From contig PKXZ01000098.1 in NCBI GenBank assembly GCA_003132525.1, positions 1-38,660 on the forward strand: 38,660 nucleotides of DNA. The letters run 5' to 3'. This document shows positions 7,281 through 15,268 of this stretch, piece by piece. Below the pieces are notes generated by a model. It saw only the letters and a list, made by a program, of their open reading frames with translations. It was not told the origin of the DNA and made no database searches. The stretch is from Candidatus Dormiibacterota bacterium (lineage in GTDB: Bacteria > Chloroflexota > Dormibacteria > Aeolococcales > Aeolococcaceae). Position 1 is the stretch's first letter. Each line of letters begins with the position of its first letter. Position numbers and translations under genes: made by a program.

Positions 7281-8711
7281 TCACCGACCGGTCATTTGCG
7301 ACCAACACCGCGCGAGGCGGGTGATCGCTTCGGTGAGGGTTCCAGGGTCAGCGTAGAACGGAACACGAATTCGGTCGGTCGCACGCCCCGGACGGCACGT
7401 CAGGAGCGGGCCGGCGATGACGGCGACACCGTCTCTCAGGGCTCGATGGCTGAATTCGAGTGCGTCCGTGCCCGGGAGTCGTATCCAGAGATTCGGACCG
7501 CCGGGAGGCCTGGTCCATTCCGCAGCGGGCATCGACGCTTTGAGCGCCGCTTCGAGTGCGTCAAGAGAGTGGCGTAGCTGCTCGTTTCGCCAGGTACGAG
7601 TGGCTTCGTGATGGTGGTGCAAGAGCTCGGCGGCGATGATCTGCATCGGTGCTGACGTGCCGAGATCAAAGCCCGCCTTCTGCTCGATGAGGCGATTGAT
7701 CAGCGACGATCGCGCTCGGATCCACCCAAGCCGAAGCCCACCCCAGTAGAGCTTGGACATGCCACCGATCGTGACGACACGAGACTGGTCGTCAAATGAC
7801 CCCAGTGGCGGGGGCGGAGGTAAGCCGAGGTCGAGATCGGTGTGCGTGCGGTCATCGATGAGCACGAGGTCTTCTTCCTGTGCGACGCGAATCAGTCGAC
7901 GTCGGGTTTCCGCCGACGTCAGCGCGCCGGTCGGGTTCTGGAAATCCGGCGCGAGGATTGCCGCGTCGACCCGGCCCCTGTGACACGCAGCCTGCAGTGC
8001 ATTGACGTCGGCTCCGTCCGTGCCCACGGGCAGGAGATGGATAAGCGCGCCGGATCGCATCGCGAGGTCGATCAGTCCGGGGTAGGCGACCTCCTCGATC
8101 GCCACACCCATTCCCGGGCGGGTCAGCTCCGCCAGCAGCAGTGAGAGCGCCTGCTGGACGCCGTTGGTGATCATCACCTCCTCGCGCCGAGTTGGCAGGC
8201 CTTGCGCGCTGAGCAGCGCTGCGACGGCCATCCGGAGGCGCGCATGCCCGCCGGCGTGGTAGCCGTGACCTTCTGTGAGCACGCTGGGATCCACCATCAC
8301 CGAACTCGGATCAGCAATGGACCGCGCAACGATCGGTGCAGCGCTGGGGGCAGCGACGGTCAGGTCGATGGTTGTGCTGCCCAGGTCGCGGAGCAGCGTG
8401 GCCATCACCGAATCCGCGCGGTGCACGGCAGCCTCCGACGTGCGTGAGGCGGCGATCCGAGTGGCCGACCCTTGCCGCGCTTCGATCCAGCCCTCCGTTC
8501 GCAGCAGCGCATACGCAGCGGTCACGGTGTTGCGGCTCACGGCCAGGGCCTGAGCCAGCTGACGCTCGGGCGGAAGGTGACTCCCGTCGACGAGGTATCC
8601 CTCTTCGGCAAGCCGGCGCAATCCGTCGGCCAGGCGCCGAAAGAGGGGGCCGCCTGAGTCGTCCTCCCAGCCGAGCAACGTGGCGATCTGCGTGGAGTCG
8701 AGCGTCAGCAC
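7281..8711 (-). CDS. MocR/PdxR-type transcriptional regulator (GntR HTH + aminotransferase fold)
   Basis: This 476-residue protein has a GntR winged helix (about residues 20-85, with LPPERQLAQALAVSRNTVTAAYALL) joined to a fold-type I aminotransferase domain. The PLP-binding lysine is Lys320 in GGMSKLYWGG, and an N-terminal VTITNGVQQAL-like segment is present. MocR regulators sense amino acids, GABA, taurine or vitamin B6 through PLP chemistry and often control transporters. The GTG start at 8711 lies at the predicted transcription start, so the mRNA is probably leaderless. It is divergent from an MFS exporter, with an operator overlapping its own promoter. A second copy of that operator lies at 11627-11667. 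Confidence 0.9.
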   Translation of the reverse strand: MLTLDSTQIATLLGWEDDSGGPLFRRLADGLRRLAEEGYLVDGSHLPPERQLAQALAVSRNTVTAAYALLRTEGWIEARQGSATRIAASRTSEAAVHRADSVMATLLRDLGSTTIDLTVAAPSAAPIVARSIADPSSVMVDPSVLTEGHGYHAGGHARLRMAVAALLSAQGLPTRREEVMITNGVQQALSLLLAELTRPGMGVAIEEVAYPGLIDLAMRSGALIHLLPVGTDGADVNALQAACHRGRVDAAILAPDFQNPTGALTSAETRRRLIRVAQEEDLVLIDDRTHTDLDLGLPPPPPLGSFDDQSRVVTIGGMSKLYWGGLRLGWIRARSSLINRLIEQKAGFDLGTSAPMQIIAAELLHHHHEATRTWRNEQLRHSLDALEAALKASMPAAEWTRPPGGPNLWIRLPGTDALEFSHRALRDGVAVIAGPLLTCRPGRATDRIRVPFYADPGTLTEAITRLARCWSQMTGR

Positions 8712-8712
8712 C

Positions 8713-8754
8713 GGCCAATTATCGGCAGATTGGCTCTTTCCATCAAGAGCCAAT
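8713..8754. promoter_or_regulatory. MocR operator 1 (three half-sites)
   Basis: ATTGGCTCT (8729-8737) and AGAGCCAAT (8746-8754) are perfect inverted arms with an 8-base spacer TTCCATCA. A third half-site GGCCAAT (8713-8719) lies 9 bases to the left. The same layout recurs at 11627-11667. It overlaps the promoter of the MocR gene and lies before the MFS gene, so it should serve autoregulation and control of the exporter. Confidence 0.75.
8718..8746 (-). promoter_or_regulatory. Promoter of the MocR gene
   Basis: On the minus strand, TTGATG (8746-8741) and GATAAT (8723-8718) are separated by 17 bases, a good sigma-70-like promoter. The expected transcription start falls on or next to the GTG start codon at 8711, implying a leaderless transcript. 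The right arm of the operator overlaps the -35 element. Confidence 0.6.
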
Positions 8755-8841
8755 TGCGAAACGATCGCAGCCCAACCCATCGAGACGTTCAGCGAGGTCG
8801 CCGGTGTCCTCCTTCATCAGCGACCACAACAGTTGCCGGCG

Positions 8842-10107
8842 GTGATCGAGGCGACGCGGCTGCCCCGCACGACACGCCTCTTCCTCGCCGGCAACACCGT
8901 CTCGATGCTCGGAACCGGATTGGTGCTGCCGTTCATGCTCATCAACCTGCATCAGGTGCGTGGGATTGCACTGCCGGCCGTCGGGGCGCTCCTCGCCGGC
9001 GCGGCTGCCTCGGGGCTGGTCGTGGTACCGCTTTCCGGCGTGCTCATCGATCGCATCGGTGCTCGTCCGGTGCTGATCGGGATCATGCTCGGGCAGTCGA
9101 TCGCGGACGTGTCGTTGGCCTGGGCGCATAACGTTCCCACTGCGCTGCCCGCGACGCTGCTCTACGGCGCGACGTGGGCTCCGATGTTCCCAACGCTCGC
9201 AACGATGATCGCCCGACTGACCCCGCACCCGATGATGCAGCAGCGCGCGTTCGCCATCAACTTCACGGCCCAGAATGCGGCGCTCGGCACCGGAGCCACG
9301 ATCGGCGCCGTAGTCGCCGCCACGCAGAACCCCACATCCTTCCAGGCGCTCTTCCTTGCCAATGCAGCGTCATGCCTGGTGTTCGCCGCCGTGCTTCCGT
9401 TCATCCCAAACCTGCGCAGGCCGCGGCAACTCAATGAATCGAAGGTTGGATACCGCACCGTGCTGGCGCATCCTGGACTGCGATTGGTGATGGTTGCGTC
9501 GCTGCTCCTGGCCTTCACCGGCTACGCGGCGTTCGACTCTGGTCTGCCGGCCTTCGCCACGGTGGCAGCGCATGTGTCGATACACGTCGTCGCCCTGTCG
9601 CTCGCGGTGAACACGGCGATCATCGTTGCGACCCAGTTGCTCGTGCTGCGGTTCATCCGGCGCGTTCGCCGGAGTCTCTCCGTGGCTCTGACGGGACTCA
9701 TCTGGGCCGTATCCTGGGCGGTGCTCGGACTGTCCGCGCTGCCGATCCTGCCGGCCGGAAGGGTTGCGTGTGTGTTCGCATTCACCGGTCTTTTCGGTCT
9801 GGGCGAAGTCTTCCTCGCACCCACCATGGGTCCACTTGTCAATAGTCTCGCCCACGATCGGATCCGTGGGCGCGCGAATTCGATGTCAGGCTTGACTACG
9901 TCGATGGCACTGATCGCGTCCCCGGCGATTGTCACCGGTTTCCTCGCCGCGGGTTTAGGAGTTGCCTGGATCGGCTTGTTGTGCCTCGGTTGTCTTGGCG
10001 CGGTTGGCGTCGGTGTCGTGCTGGGCCGCAGTCTCACGAGCGAGCAGGATCGTGTGAGCGCGCCGGCAGCAACGGCTCCAGTCGGTGATCGCGTCAGCGC
10101 GAAGTAG
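8842..10107 (+). CDS. MFS transporter, probable exporter
   Basis: The product, about 421 residues long, is an integral membrane protein with roughly 12 hydrophobic helices. It has a TRLFLAGNTVSMLGTGL first helix and the loop-2/3 signature SGVLIDRIGARPVLI typical of major facilitator drug-type exporters. A second-half loop DRIRGRANSMSG follows the usual post-TM10 pattern. The start is uncertain: GTG 8842 gives a normal N-terminus, TTG 8833 is possible, and no strong ribosome binding site is seen. It is divergent from the MocR gene across operator 1 and its 3' end overlaps the convergent MarR gene by 14 bases. Substrate unknown. Confidence 0.85.
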   Translation: MIEATRLPRTTRLFLAGNTVSMLGTGLVLPFMLINLHQVRGIALPAVGALLAGAAASGLVVVPLSGVLIDRIGARPVLIGIMLGQSIADVSLAWAHNVPTALPATLLYGATWAPMFPTLATMIARLTPHPMMQQRAFAINFTAQNAALGTGATIGAVVAATQNPTSFQALFLANAASCLVFAAVLPFIPNLRRPRQLNESKVGYRTVLAHPGLRLVMVASLLLAFTGYAAFDSGLPAFATVAAHVSIHVVALSLAVNTAIIVATQLLVLRFIRRVRRSLSVALTGLIWAVSWAVLGLSALPILPAGRVACVFAFTGLFGLGEVFLAPTMGPLVNSLAHDRIRGRANSMSGLTTSMALIASPAIVTGFLAAGLGVAWIGLLCLGCLGAVGVGVVLGRSLTSEQDRVSAPAATAPVGDRVSAK

Positions 10108-10561
10108 ATGTCTCGGCGAGAGCCCGGGCGACGGCGTGGAAACCGGCGACGTCGCGAGCGGCGACGTCCTTCAGGGCGCTCTGCTCGATCGTCTGTAAGA
10201 CGTCGATGACTGTGCGTGCTGCGGCTCGCCCGGAGCGGGTGAGGCTGATCAGGAACGATCTCCGATCGGCGTCATTGAGCTCGCGGCGAATCAGCGCTCG
10301 GGACTCGAGACGATCGAGGATGCCGCTCAAGGTCGACGGTCGGTGACCGAGGTCGTGCTGCAGCTCACCCACCGTGTGCTCGGCGCCATCGGCGAGGAGC
10401 GCGATCACGTGCGCCTCCCCCTGAGAAAGACCGGCATCTGTCAGGAGTTCCTCGAGCCGGACGCCCGCCACGTGCGTCGCTCTCTGCAGCTCGATGATCA
10501 CCCGGGGCGCAGGCGCGGCGACCGGCCGCCGCGCGCTCGTCGATCTCACCCTGTTCGCCAT
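10094..10561 (-). CDS. MarR-family transcriptional regulator
   Basis: This 155-residue protein has the MarR winged helix: helices around LSQGEAHVIALLADG and TVGELQHDLGHRPSTLSGILDRLE, then the wing LIRRELNDADRRSFLISLTRSG with the conserved Asp-x-Arg-Arg at its tip. The terminal helices form the dimer interface. MarR proteins usually repress a nearby gene and release DNA on binding an aromatic or lipophilic ligand. It is divergent from the flavin reductase gene with about 106 bases between, the likely operator region. It converges on the MFS gene, overlapping its end. Confidence 0.9.
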   Translation of the reverse strand: MANRVRSTSARRPVAAPAPRVIIELQRATHVAGVRLEELLTDAGLSQGEAHVIALLADGAEHTVGELQHDLGHRPSTLSGILDRLESRALIRRELNDADRRSFLISLTRSGRAAARTVIDVLQTIEQSALKDVAARDVAGFHAVARALAETSTSR

Positions 10562-10602
10562 CGCTGACAGGATACTTCGGAACGGAATAGTCCGTGGCCC
10601 GG

Positions 10603-10631
10603 TTGACTCTCGGGTCGCAAAGCGCTACGGT
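10603..10631 (+). promoter_or_regulatory. Promoter of the flavin reductase gene
   Basis: TTGACT (10603-10608) and TACGGT (10626-10631) are separated by exactly 17 bases. The predicted start is near 10638, giving a leader of about 30 bases with GGAG (10659-10662) before the GTG at 10668. It lies between the divergent MarR gene and its likely target. Confidence 0.6.
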
Positions 10632-10667
10632 TCAGGAAAGTTCGTATCCGTATTAACTGGAGCTGAA

Positions 10668-11612
10668 GTGCCCGACAAGATCACGAGCGAGGTTGCAAGC
10701 CTCCGTCTTGACGACGATGAATTTATCGCGACCTTTGAGCGAGGCGGATTCGGCGGTGGCGACTTCCCTCATAAGGCACACATTCGCATGGCATGGATGT
10801 ACGTGACCCGTGTAGGGCCAGAGGCCGCCATCGATCGAGCAGCCGGTGGCATCCGTGCGTTGGCGAAGGCGAACGGACAGCCCACCTTGTACCACGACAC
10901 GCTGACGCGCGCGTGGGTGTACCTGGTGGCGGATGCGGTCACGAAGTCACCGTCCGCCAACTTTGAAGAATTCCTGGCTCGCAATCCCCAGCTTCTCGAC
11001 AAGCGGCTTCGGCTCGCGTACTACTCGCCGGACGTCCTCTCGAGTGCGCAGGCGCGAGCCACATGGATCGCCCCGGACCTGGCGCCGATCCCCGGCGCGC
11101 CGAAGTCGAGTGTCGGCGGCCGCGAGCCTGAAGATGTGCCCGCCGTTGCTGGAGCTGATTACCTCGCGGCCTTCGGATCAGTCCCGACGGCTGTCGCAGT
11201 GATGGCCGCAACCGACGGCGTGAATGTGCACGGGATGACCGCGAGCAGCGTCACGTCGTTGTCCATGGACCCGCCATTGGTGCTGGTCTGCGTTCAGCGT
11301 GAGTCGCGAATTCTGCCGATGATCCGCGCGTCCACGCACTTCAGCGTTTCCTTCCTCAGCGACCGGCAGCCGGATGTCGCGCGCCACTTCGCCTCACCGC
11401 AGCGTGCTGCTGGCGCCGCGCAGTTCCACGGGATCCCTCACCGCGCCGGACGATTCGGTCTTCCGATTCTCACCGATGCGTCAGCGTGGCTGGCATGTGA
11501 CCTCTGGTGTGAGTACCCCGGCGGAGACCACGCGATCGTCTGTGGACTGGTACGTGAGGCTTCCGGTAGGGATGCGCATCCGTTGGTGAGCTACTCCCAG
11601 CGACTTCTCTAA
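10668..11612 (+). CDS. Two-domain protein: uncharacterised helical domain + flavin reductase
   Basis: The 314-residue product has two parts. Residues 1-135 form a domain with the recurring pattern FPHKAHIRMAWMYV, then a helix with IRALAKANG, then YHDTLTRAWVYLV. It is found alone or beside oxidoreductases in many soil bacteria, has no function known to me, and its conserved His residues suggest a metal or ligand site. Residues about 155-314 form a split-barrel FMN reductase domain (FGSVPTAVAVMAA, GMTASSVTSLSMDPPLVLVCV, STHFSVSFLS). It probably reduces flavin with NAD(P)H, perhaps for a monooxygenase. GTG 10668 with GGAG 5 bases upstream sets the start. Control by MarR is likely. Confidence 0.82.
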   Translation: MPDKITSEVASLRLDDDEFIATFERGGFGGGDFPHKAHIRMAWMYVTRVGPEAAIDRAAGGIRALAKANGQPTLYHDTLTRAWVYLVADAVTKSPSANFEEFLARNPQLLDKRLRLAYYSPDVLSSAQARATWIAPDLAPIPGAPKSSVGGREPEDVPAVAGADYLAAFGSVPTAVAVMAATDGVNVHGMTASSVTSLSMDPPLVLVCVQRESRILPMIRASTHFSVSFLSDRQPDVARHFASPQRAAGAAQFHGIPHRAGRFGLPILTDASAWLACDLWCEYPGGDHAIVCGLVREASGRDAHPLVSYSQRLL

Positions 11613-11626
11613 CGGACCATTTTCAG

Positions 11627-11667
11627 GGCCAATATCTCGGAATTGGCTCTTTCCCACCAGAGCCAAT
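11627..11667. promoter_or_regulatory. MocR operator 2 (three half-sites)
   Basis: ATTGGCTCT (11642-11650) and AGAGCCAAT (11659-11667) flank the 8-base spacer TTCCCACC, with an extra GGCCAAT (11627-11633) 8 bases to the left. This repeats operator 1 in arms, spacing, orientation and even the spacer start (TTCC). It lies 16 bases before the start of the small gene at 11684, upstream of the EamA exporter and cysteine-synthase genes. Confidence 0.75.
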
Positions 11668-11683
11668 TCTGAAAGGATGTCGT

Positions 11684-11941
11684 GTGAGGACTGACGTGCA
11701 TCCATACACCGCCCAGCAGCTTGCCGAAGACCACCGTCACGACCTGCTGCGCGGCGCCGAAGTCTGGCGTCGCGCTCACCCCGTCGAGGTCGATACGACG
11801 ACGCGCCCCCGATCGTCGATGCTGCTGTTGTCCTGGCTTCAAAAGCCAGTAAGGGCAGTCCGCTCGCTCGTACCCATCGGCCGGCGTTCGTGCGAGCCGA
11901 AGAGTGCGCTCACCCCATGCACGTGCCCGCCGCCGCGTTGA
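11684..11941 (+). CDS. Small hypothetical protein, first gene after MocR operator 2
   Basis: This 85-residue protein starts at GTG 11684, with AAAGGA (11672-11677) 6 bases before it. An inner GTG at 11696 would start at the recognisable HPYTAQQLAEDHRHDL helix. That helix resembles the start of short actinobacterial proteins of unknown role. The second half is Pro/Arg/Ser-rich and unlike a folded domain, so the 3' part could be degenerate. It is separated from the EamA gene by about 40 bases and probably shares its transcript. Confidence 0.5.
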   Translation: MRTDVHPYTAQQLAEDHRHDLLRGAEVWRRAHPVEVDTTTRPRSSMLLLSWLQKPVRAVRSLVPIGRRSCEPKSALTPCTCPPPR

Positions 11942-11983
11942 GGGACGCGAGCCGTCAACACGTGGCCGCTTCCCGTGAGGTCG

Positions 11984-12925
11984 ATGGGTAGCGCTCAGAC
12001 TAACCGTGGAGCGCGATCGGGCATGGCACTTGCCGGCATTGGCGTCCTCCTGTTTTCCGCCACGTTTCCGGCCACCACCGTCGCGCTGCGTGGATTCGAT
12101 GCGGTGTTCATCGGAGCCACCAGGTCGCTCGGCGCAGCGTTCCTGGCCGGAGTGACGTTATGGCTGACGAGGTCGCCGCTCCCAACGCGTCGTCAGGTCT
12201 GGATCCTGCTCGCCTGCGTCCCCGGCGTTGGCATCGGCTACGGCGTGCTCACCGCGATTGCGCTCGAGCACGTGACCGCATCCCACGCTGCGGTGGTGAC
12301 CGGGCTGCTCCCAGCTGCCACGGCGGCAGTCGCCACCTGGCGCGCCGGCGAGCGGCCGGGACGGCTCTTCTGGGCGGCGAGCGTCGCGGGCGCATGCGCG
12401 GTTGTCGCGTTCGCACTCAGCAGCAACGTCGGCAGCGTGCATACAGCTGATCTGTTGCTGCTCGTTGCGTTGATCCTGGGTGCGGTTGGCTACGCCGAGG
12501 GCGGACGTCTTGCGCGTGAAATGCCCGGCTGGCGGGTGATTTGCTGGGTTGTCGTCCTGGCGTTGCCAGTGTCGCTGCCTCTCAGCATCGTCTCCGGGAT
12601 CATCAGTCCGCCCCATCCGGACGTTGCGAGTGTCGCGGCACTCCTCTATCTCGCCTCGGTCACGATGTTCCTTGGCTTCTTCGCGTGGTACAGCGGACTC
12701 GCACGCGCGGGGATCGCTCGAGCGAGTCAACTCCAGCTGGCGCAGCCGTTCCTCACCATCGCCATCTCCGCTGTCGTCCTGGGTGAACGACCGGGTCTGA
12801 CCACATACGCGGCGGGCGTGGTCGTCCTTGCGTGCGTGCTGGTCGCTCAGCGCGCCAGGTTCGGCCACAAGCGCGCCCCGGTGATGCACCCAGAGCCGGC
12901 TGCGCCGATGCCAAGCGTTCGATGA
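11984..12925 (+). CDS. EamA-family (DMT) transporter
   Basis: This 313-residue membrane protein has about ten hydrophobic helices in two EamA repeats (residues about 15-140 and 150-285). They include IGVLLFSATFPATTVALR, the EHVTASHAAVVTGLLPAATA re-entrant-like segment, and RASQLQLAQPFLTIAISAVVLGERP at the end of repeat two. Family members export amino acids and metabolites such as cysteine, O-acetylserine, threonine or riboflavin. ATG 11984 is taken; GTG 11975 is the alternative. Its stop overlaps the cysteine-synthase-like start (ATGA), so the two are coupled. An exporter linked to a cysteine-forming enzyme under a MocR operator suggests cysteine or O-acetylserine handling. That is inference. 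Confidence 0.88.
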   Translation: MGSAQTNRGARSGMALAGIGVLLFSATFPATTVALRGFDAVFIGATRSLGAAFLAGVTLWLTRSPLPTRRQVWILLACVPGVGIGYGVLTAIALEHVTASHAAVVTGLLPAATAAVATWRAGERPGRLFWAASVAGACAVVAFALSSNVGSVHTADLLLLVALILGAVGYAEGGRLAREMPGWRVICWVVVLALPVSLPLSIVSGIISPPHPDVASVAALLYLASVTMFLGFFAWYSGLARAGIARASQLQLAQPFLTIAISAVVLGERPGLTTYAAGVVVLACVLVAQRARFGHKRAPVMHPEPAAPMPSVR

Positions 12926-13842
12926 TCTACGCAGACGCGGTCGCCACAATCGGCCGCACGCCGCTGGTTGAGCTCGGGCGTCTGGCACGCGGTCTGCAAG
13001 GGCGTCTGCTGGCCAAGCTTGAGTATCGAAACCCGGGCGGAAGCATCAAGGATCGAGTCGCGGTGGCGCTGATCGACGACGCGGAAGAGCGCGGCGTCCT
13101 GCGTTCGGGGATGACCATCATCGAGCCGACCGGCGGGAACACCGGCGTCGGCCTCGCCCTCGTGGCGGCGGTCCGCGGCTACCCGCTGATTCTGACGATG
13201 CCGCAGGTCATGTCCGTTGAGCGCGTGGCACTGCTGCGCCAACTAGGCGCTGAGGTCGTGCTGACGCCCGGGATCCTGATGGGGGACGCGGTGGACGCGG
13301 CGCGACGGCTCGTCGAAGCTCGCGACGACGCAGTGATGCTCGACCAGTTCTCCAACCCCGCGAACGCGGAGATCCATCGACGCACCACCGCAGTGGAGCT
13401 GTGGGAGGACAGCGGCGGAGCCATCGACATCCTCGTGTGCGCCGTTGGCACCGGGGGCACGATCACGGGCGTCGGGGAATTTCTCAAACAACGTAATCCG
13501 AATGCGCAGGTGGTCGCGGTGGAGCCGGCAGGCTCAGCCCTGCTTTCCGGTGGTTCTTCCGGGCCGCATCAGATGCCGGGAATCGGCGTGGGCTTCATCC
13601 CTAAAATTCTGAACCGCACGATCCTCGACGAGGTCGTCACCGTGACCGACGAGGAGGCCTTTGGCTGCGCGCGACGCCTCGCGCGAGAGGAAGGCATCGT
13701 GGCGGGCGTCTCCTCCGGCGCCGCTGTCCACGCAGCACTACAGATCGCGGCTCGCCCCGAATCCGAAGGTGCCGTGGTGGTGACAGTCATCCCAGACACA
13801 GGCGAGCGCTACATCACCACAGAGCTGTTCCAGCATGACTGA
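12922..13842 (+). CDS. Cysteine synthase family PLP enzyme
   Basis: This 306-residue fold-type II PLP enzyme of the O-acetylserine sulfhydrylase/cystathionine beta-synthase group is cytoplasmic. The PLP lysine is Lys43 in NPGGSIKDR, the substrate loop is PTGGNTG (residues 69-75), the phosphate-binding loop is GTGGTITG, and GVSSGAA lies near the C-terminus. The usual substrate loop in CysK/CysM is PTSGNTG or ATSGNTG; here Ser is replaced by Gly71, and MPETMS is MPQVMS, so the amino-acceptor could differ. No CBS domains follow. It is coupled to the EamA exporter gene through ATGA. Cysteine synthesis or a related beta-replacement is likely. Confidence 0.88.
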   Translation: MIYADAVATIGRTPLVELGRLARGLQGRLLAKLEYRNPGGSIKDRVAVALIDDAEERGVLRSGMTIIEPTGGNTGVGLALVAAVRGYPLILTMPQVMSVERVALLRQLGAEVVLTPGILMGDAVDAARRLVEARDDAVMLDQFSNPANAEIHRRTTAVELWEDSGGAIDILVCAVGTGGTITGVGEFLKQRNPNAQVVAVEPAGSALLSGGSSGPHQMPGIGVGFIPKILNRTILDEVVTVTDEEAFGCARRLAREEGIVAGVSSGAAVHAALQIAARPESEGAVVVTVIPDTGERYITTELFQHD

Positions 13843-13884
13843 CGGCGTCAATCTGTCGCCCCCGGAATGTCCCTCTCCCGGCTC

Positions 13885-15204
13885 CTAATTCTCCACTCGG
13901 AACAGCACCCACTCCCCGGGAACACCCTTCAATGAGTGAGCGCCAAGATCGGTGAACCGAAGACCGGATCCAGCTACGAGATCCTTGACCGTGCTGGAGA
14001 CACGGACCTCGCTCGGTTCCGCTCCCGCCGCGACGCGGGCCGCGATATGGACTGCAATGCCGGCCAAGCCGCCGTCCGTCACCTCGCACTCACCGGTGTG
14101 CAAGCCCGCCCGGATCTCAATCCCAAGCGGCCGCACTGCTGCCGCGACTGCTTGTGCACAACGAATCGCGCGCGCGGGGCCATCGAACCTGGCCATGAAG
14201 CCGTCGCCCGCCGTGTCGACCTCGATACCGCGGTGGACCCTGAGCTCACGTCGCACCACCGTGTGGTGCGCTTCGAGCAGGTCTCGCCACGCACGATCAC
14301 CAAGTGCCGCCGCGTGCTCGGTGGATGCGACGATGTCGGTGAAGAGCACGGTCGCAAGAATGCGATCGGTGTCGGGGGCTCGATGTGCGCCGGTGAGGAA
14401 ATCCTCGATCTCGTTCGTGATCGCCATGTGATCGCCAAGAAAGGGGATGTGGTCATCCCCCGGGAGCTCAACGAATTTCGCGCCCGGAATGCGCTCAGCG
14501 ACGGCGCGTCCGTGGGCAATGTTCGTGACGCGGTCGCCAGTGCGATGGAGCACAAGCGTCGGAGCCTGGATGTGCGGCAAGGCCTGGCGCACATCGACAG
14601 AAGCGAGAATTTCCGCTCGCTCGCGCCACGCACCCGGCGAGTTGCCAAGACGTTCGAAGCGCGCCCACCACTGCTTGAACCGCTCGTCGTGGCTCGGTCC
14701 CTGGATATCGAGGTTGTTTCCGGTTCCCATCTCGCTGGCGAATCGCTCGTAGAAGCGCCGTTGCTCGTCCTCGGTCCGGCCGAAGGGCCAATCAGGCGAC
14801 CGGACGGTCTTTGCCGAGGGCGCATAGAGGACGAGCGCGCGGACGCGCTCCGGGTACGTTGCTGCGAACAGCAGCATCATCGCGGCCGCGCGTGCCCCGC
14901 CGAAGATCGCCGCCGTTTCCGAGCCGGCGGCATCCATGACGGCCCGAACGTCGTCCATCTGCAACTCGACGACCGGCGGTACGGGACCTCGATCGGAGAG
15001 CCCGATCCCGCGCATGTCGAACAGGATGAGCCTCGAGAATGACGCCAGCCGGTTGAGGTAGCGGGCCCATGCGGGCCACTCCCACATGATTTCGAGATTG
15101 GACCAGATCCCCGGGCTGTACACGAGGTCGATCGGTCCGTCGCCGACGACCTGATATGCGATGTGAACGCCTTCATGGACCGCGTAACGGATCTCCTTGT
15201 CCAT
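13885..15204 (-). CDS. Alpha/beta-hydrolase fold fused to class III adenylate/guanylate cyclase domain
   Basis: The 439-residue product has a hydrolase fold (residues about 10-255) and a class III nucleotide cyclase domain (about 262-439). The cyclase shows the metal-binding strand VLFTDIVAST, TAGDGFMARFDG, and GIAVHIAARVAAGAEPSEVRVSSTVKDL. This fusion is common in actinobacteria. Unusually, the nucleophile elbow reads GGARA (residues 102-106), so the catalytic Ser is Ala104. The hydrolase may therefore act only as a ligand sensor. The ATG at 15204 is chosen; no clear ribosome binding site is seen. It is divergent from the carbohydrate operon. Confidence 0.88.
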   Translation of the reverse strand: MDKEIRYAVHEGVHIAYQVVGDGPIDLVYSPGIWSNLEIMWEWPAWARYLNRLASFSRLILFDMRGIGLSDRGPVPPVVELQMDDVRAVMDAAGSETAAIFGGARAAAMMLLFAATYPERVRALVLYAPSAKTVRSPDWPFGRTEDEQRRFYERFASEMGTGNNLDIQGPSHDERFKQWWARFERLGNSPGAWRERAEILASVDVRQALPHIQAPTLVLHRTGDRVTNIAHGRAVAERIPGAKFVELPGDDHIPFLGDHMAITNEIEDFLTGAHRAPDTDRILATVLFTDIVASTEHAAALGDRAWRDLLEAHHTVVRRELRVHRGIEVDTAGDGFMARFDGPARAIRCAQAVAAAVRPLGIEIRAGLHTGECEVTDGGLAGIAVHIAARVAAGAEPSEVRVSSTVKDLVAGSGLRFTDLGAHSLKGVPGEWVLFRVEN

Positions 15205-15268
15205 CGGCGAAGGGTACTGGCCACGGGGCGGCCCCGATGTTGCAAGACATAGTGGCCAGATCCGCCCA

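Noticed and set aside
13936-15042. 368-codon open frame on the plus strand across the hydrolase-cyclase gene
   Set aside because: It is antisense to a gene with clear catalytic motifs, is Arg/His-rich and has no domain-like pattern. High GC content makes such long antisense frames common.
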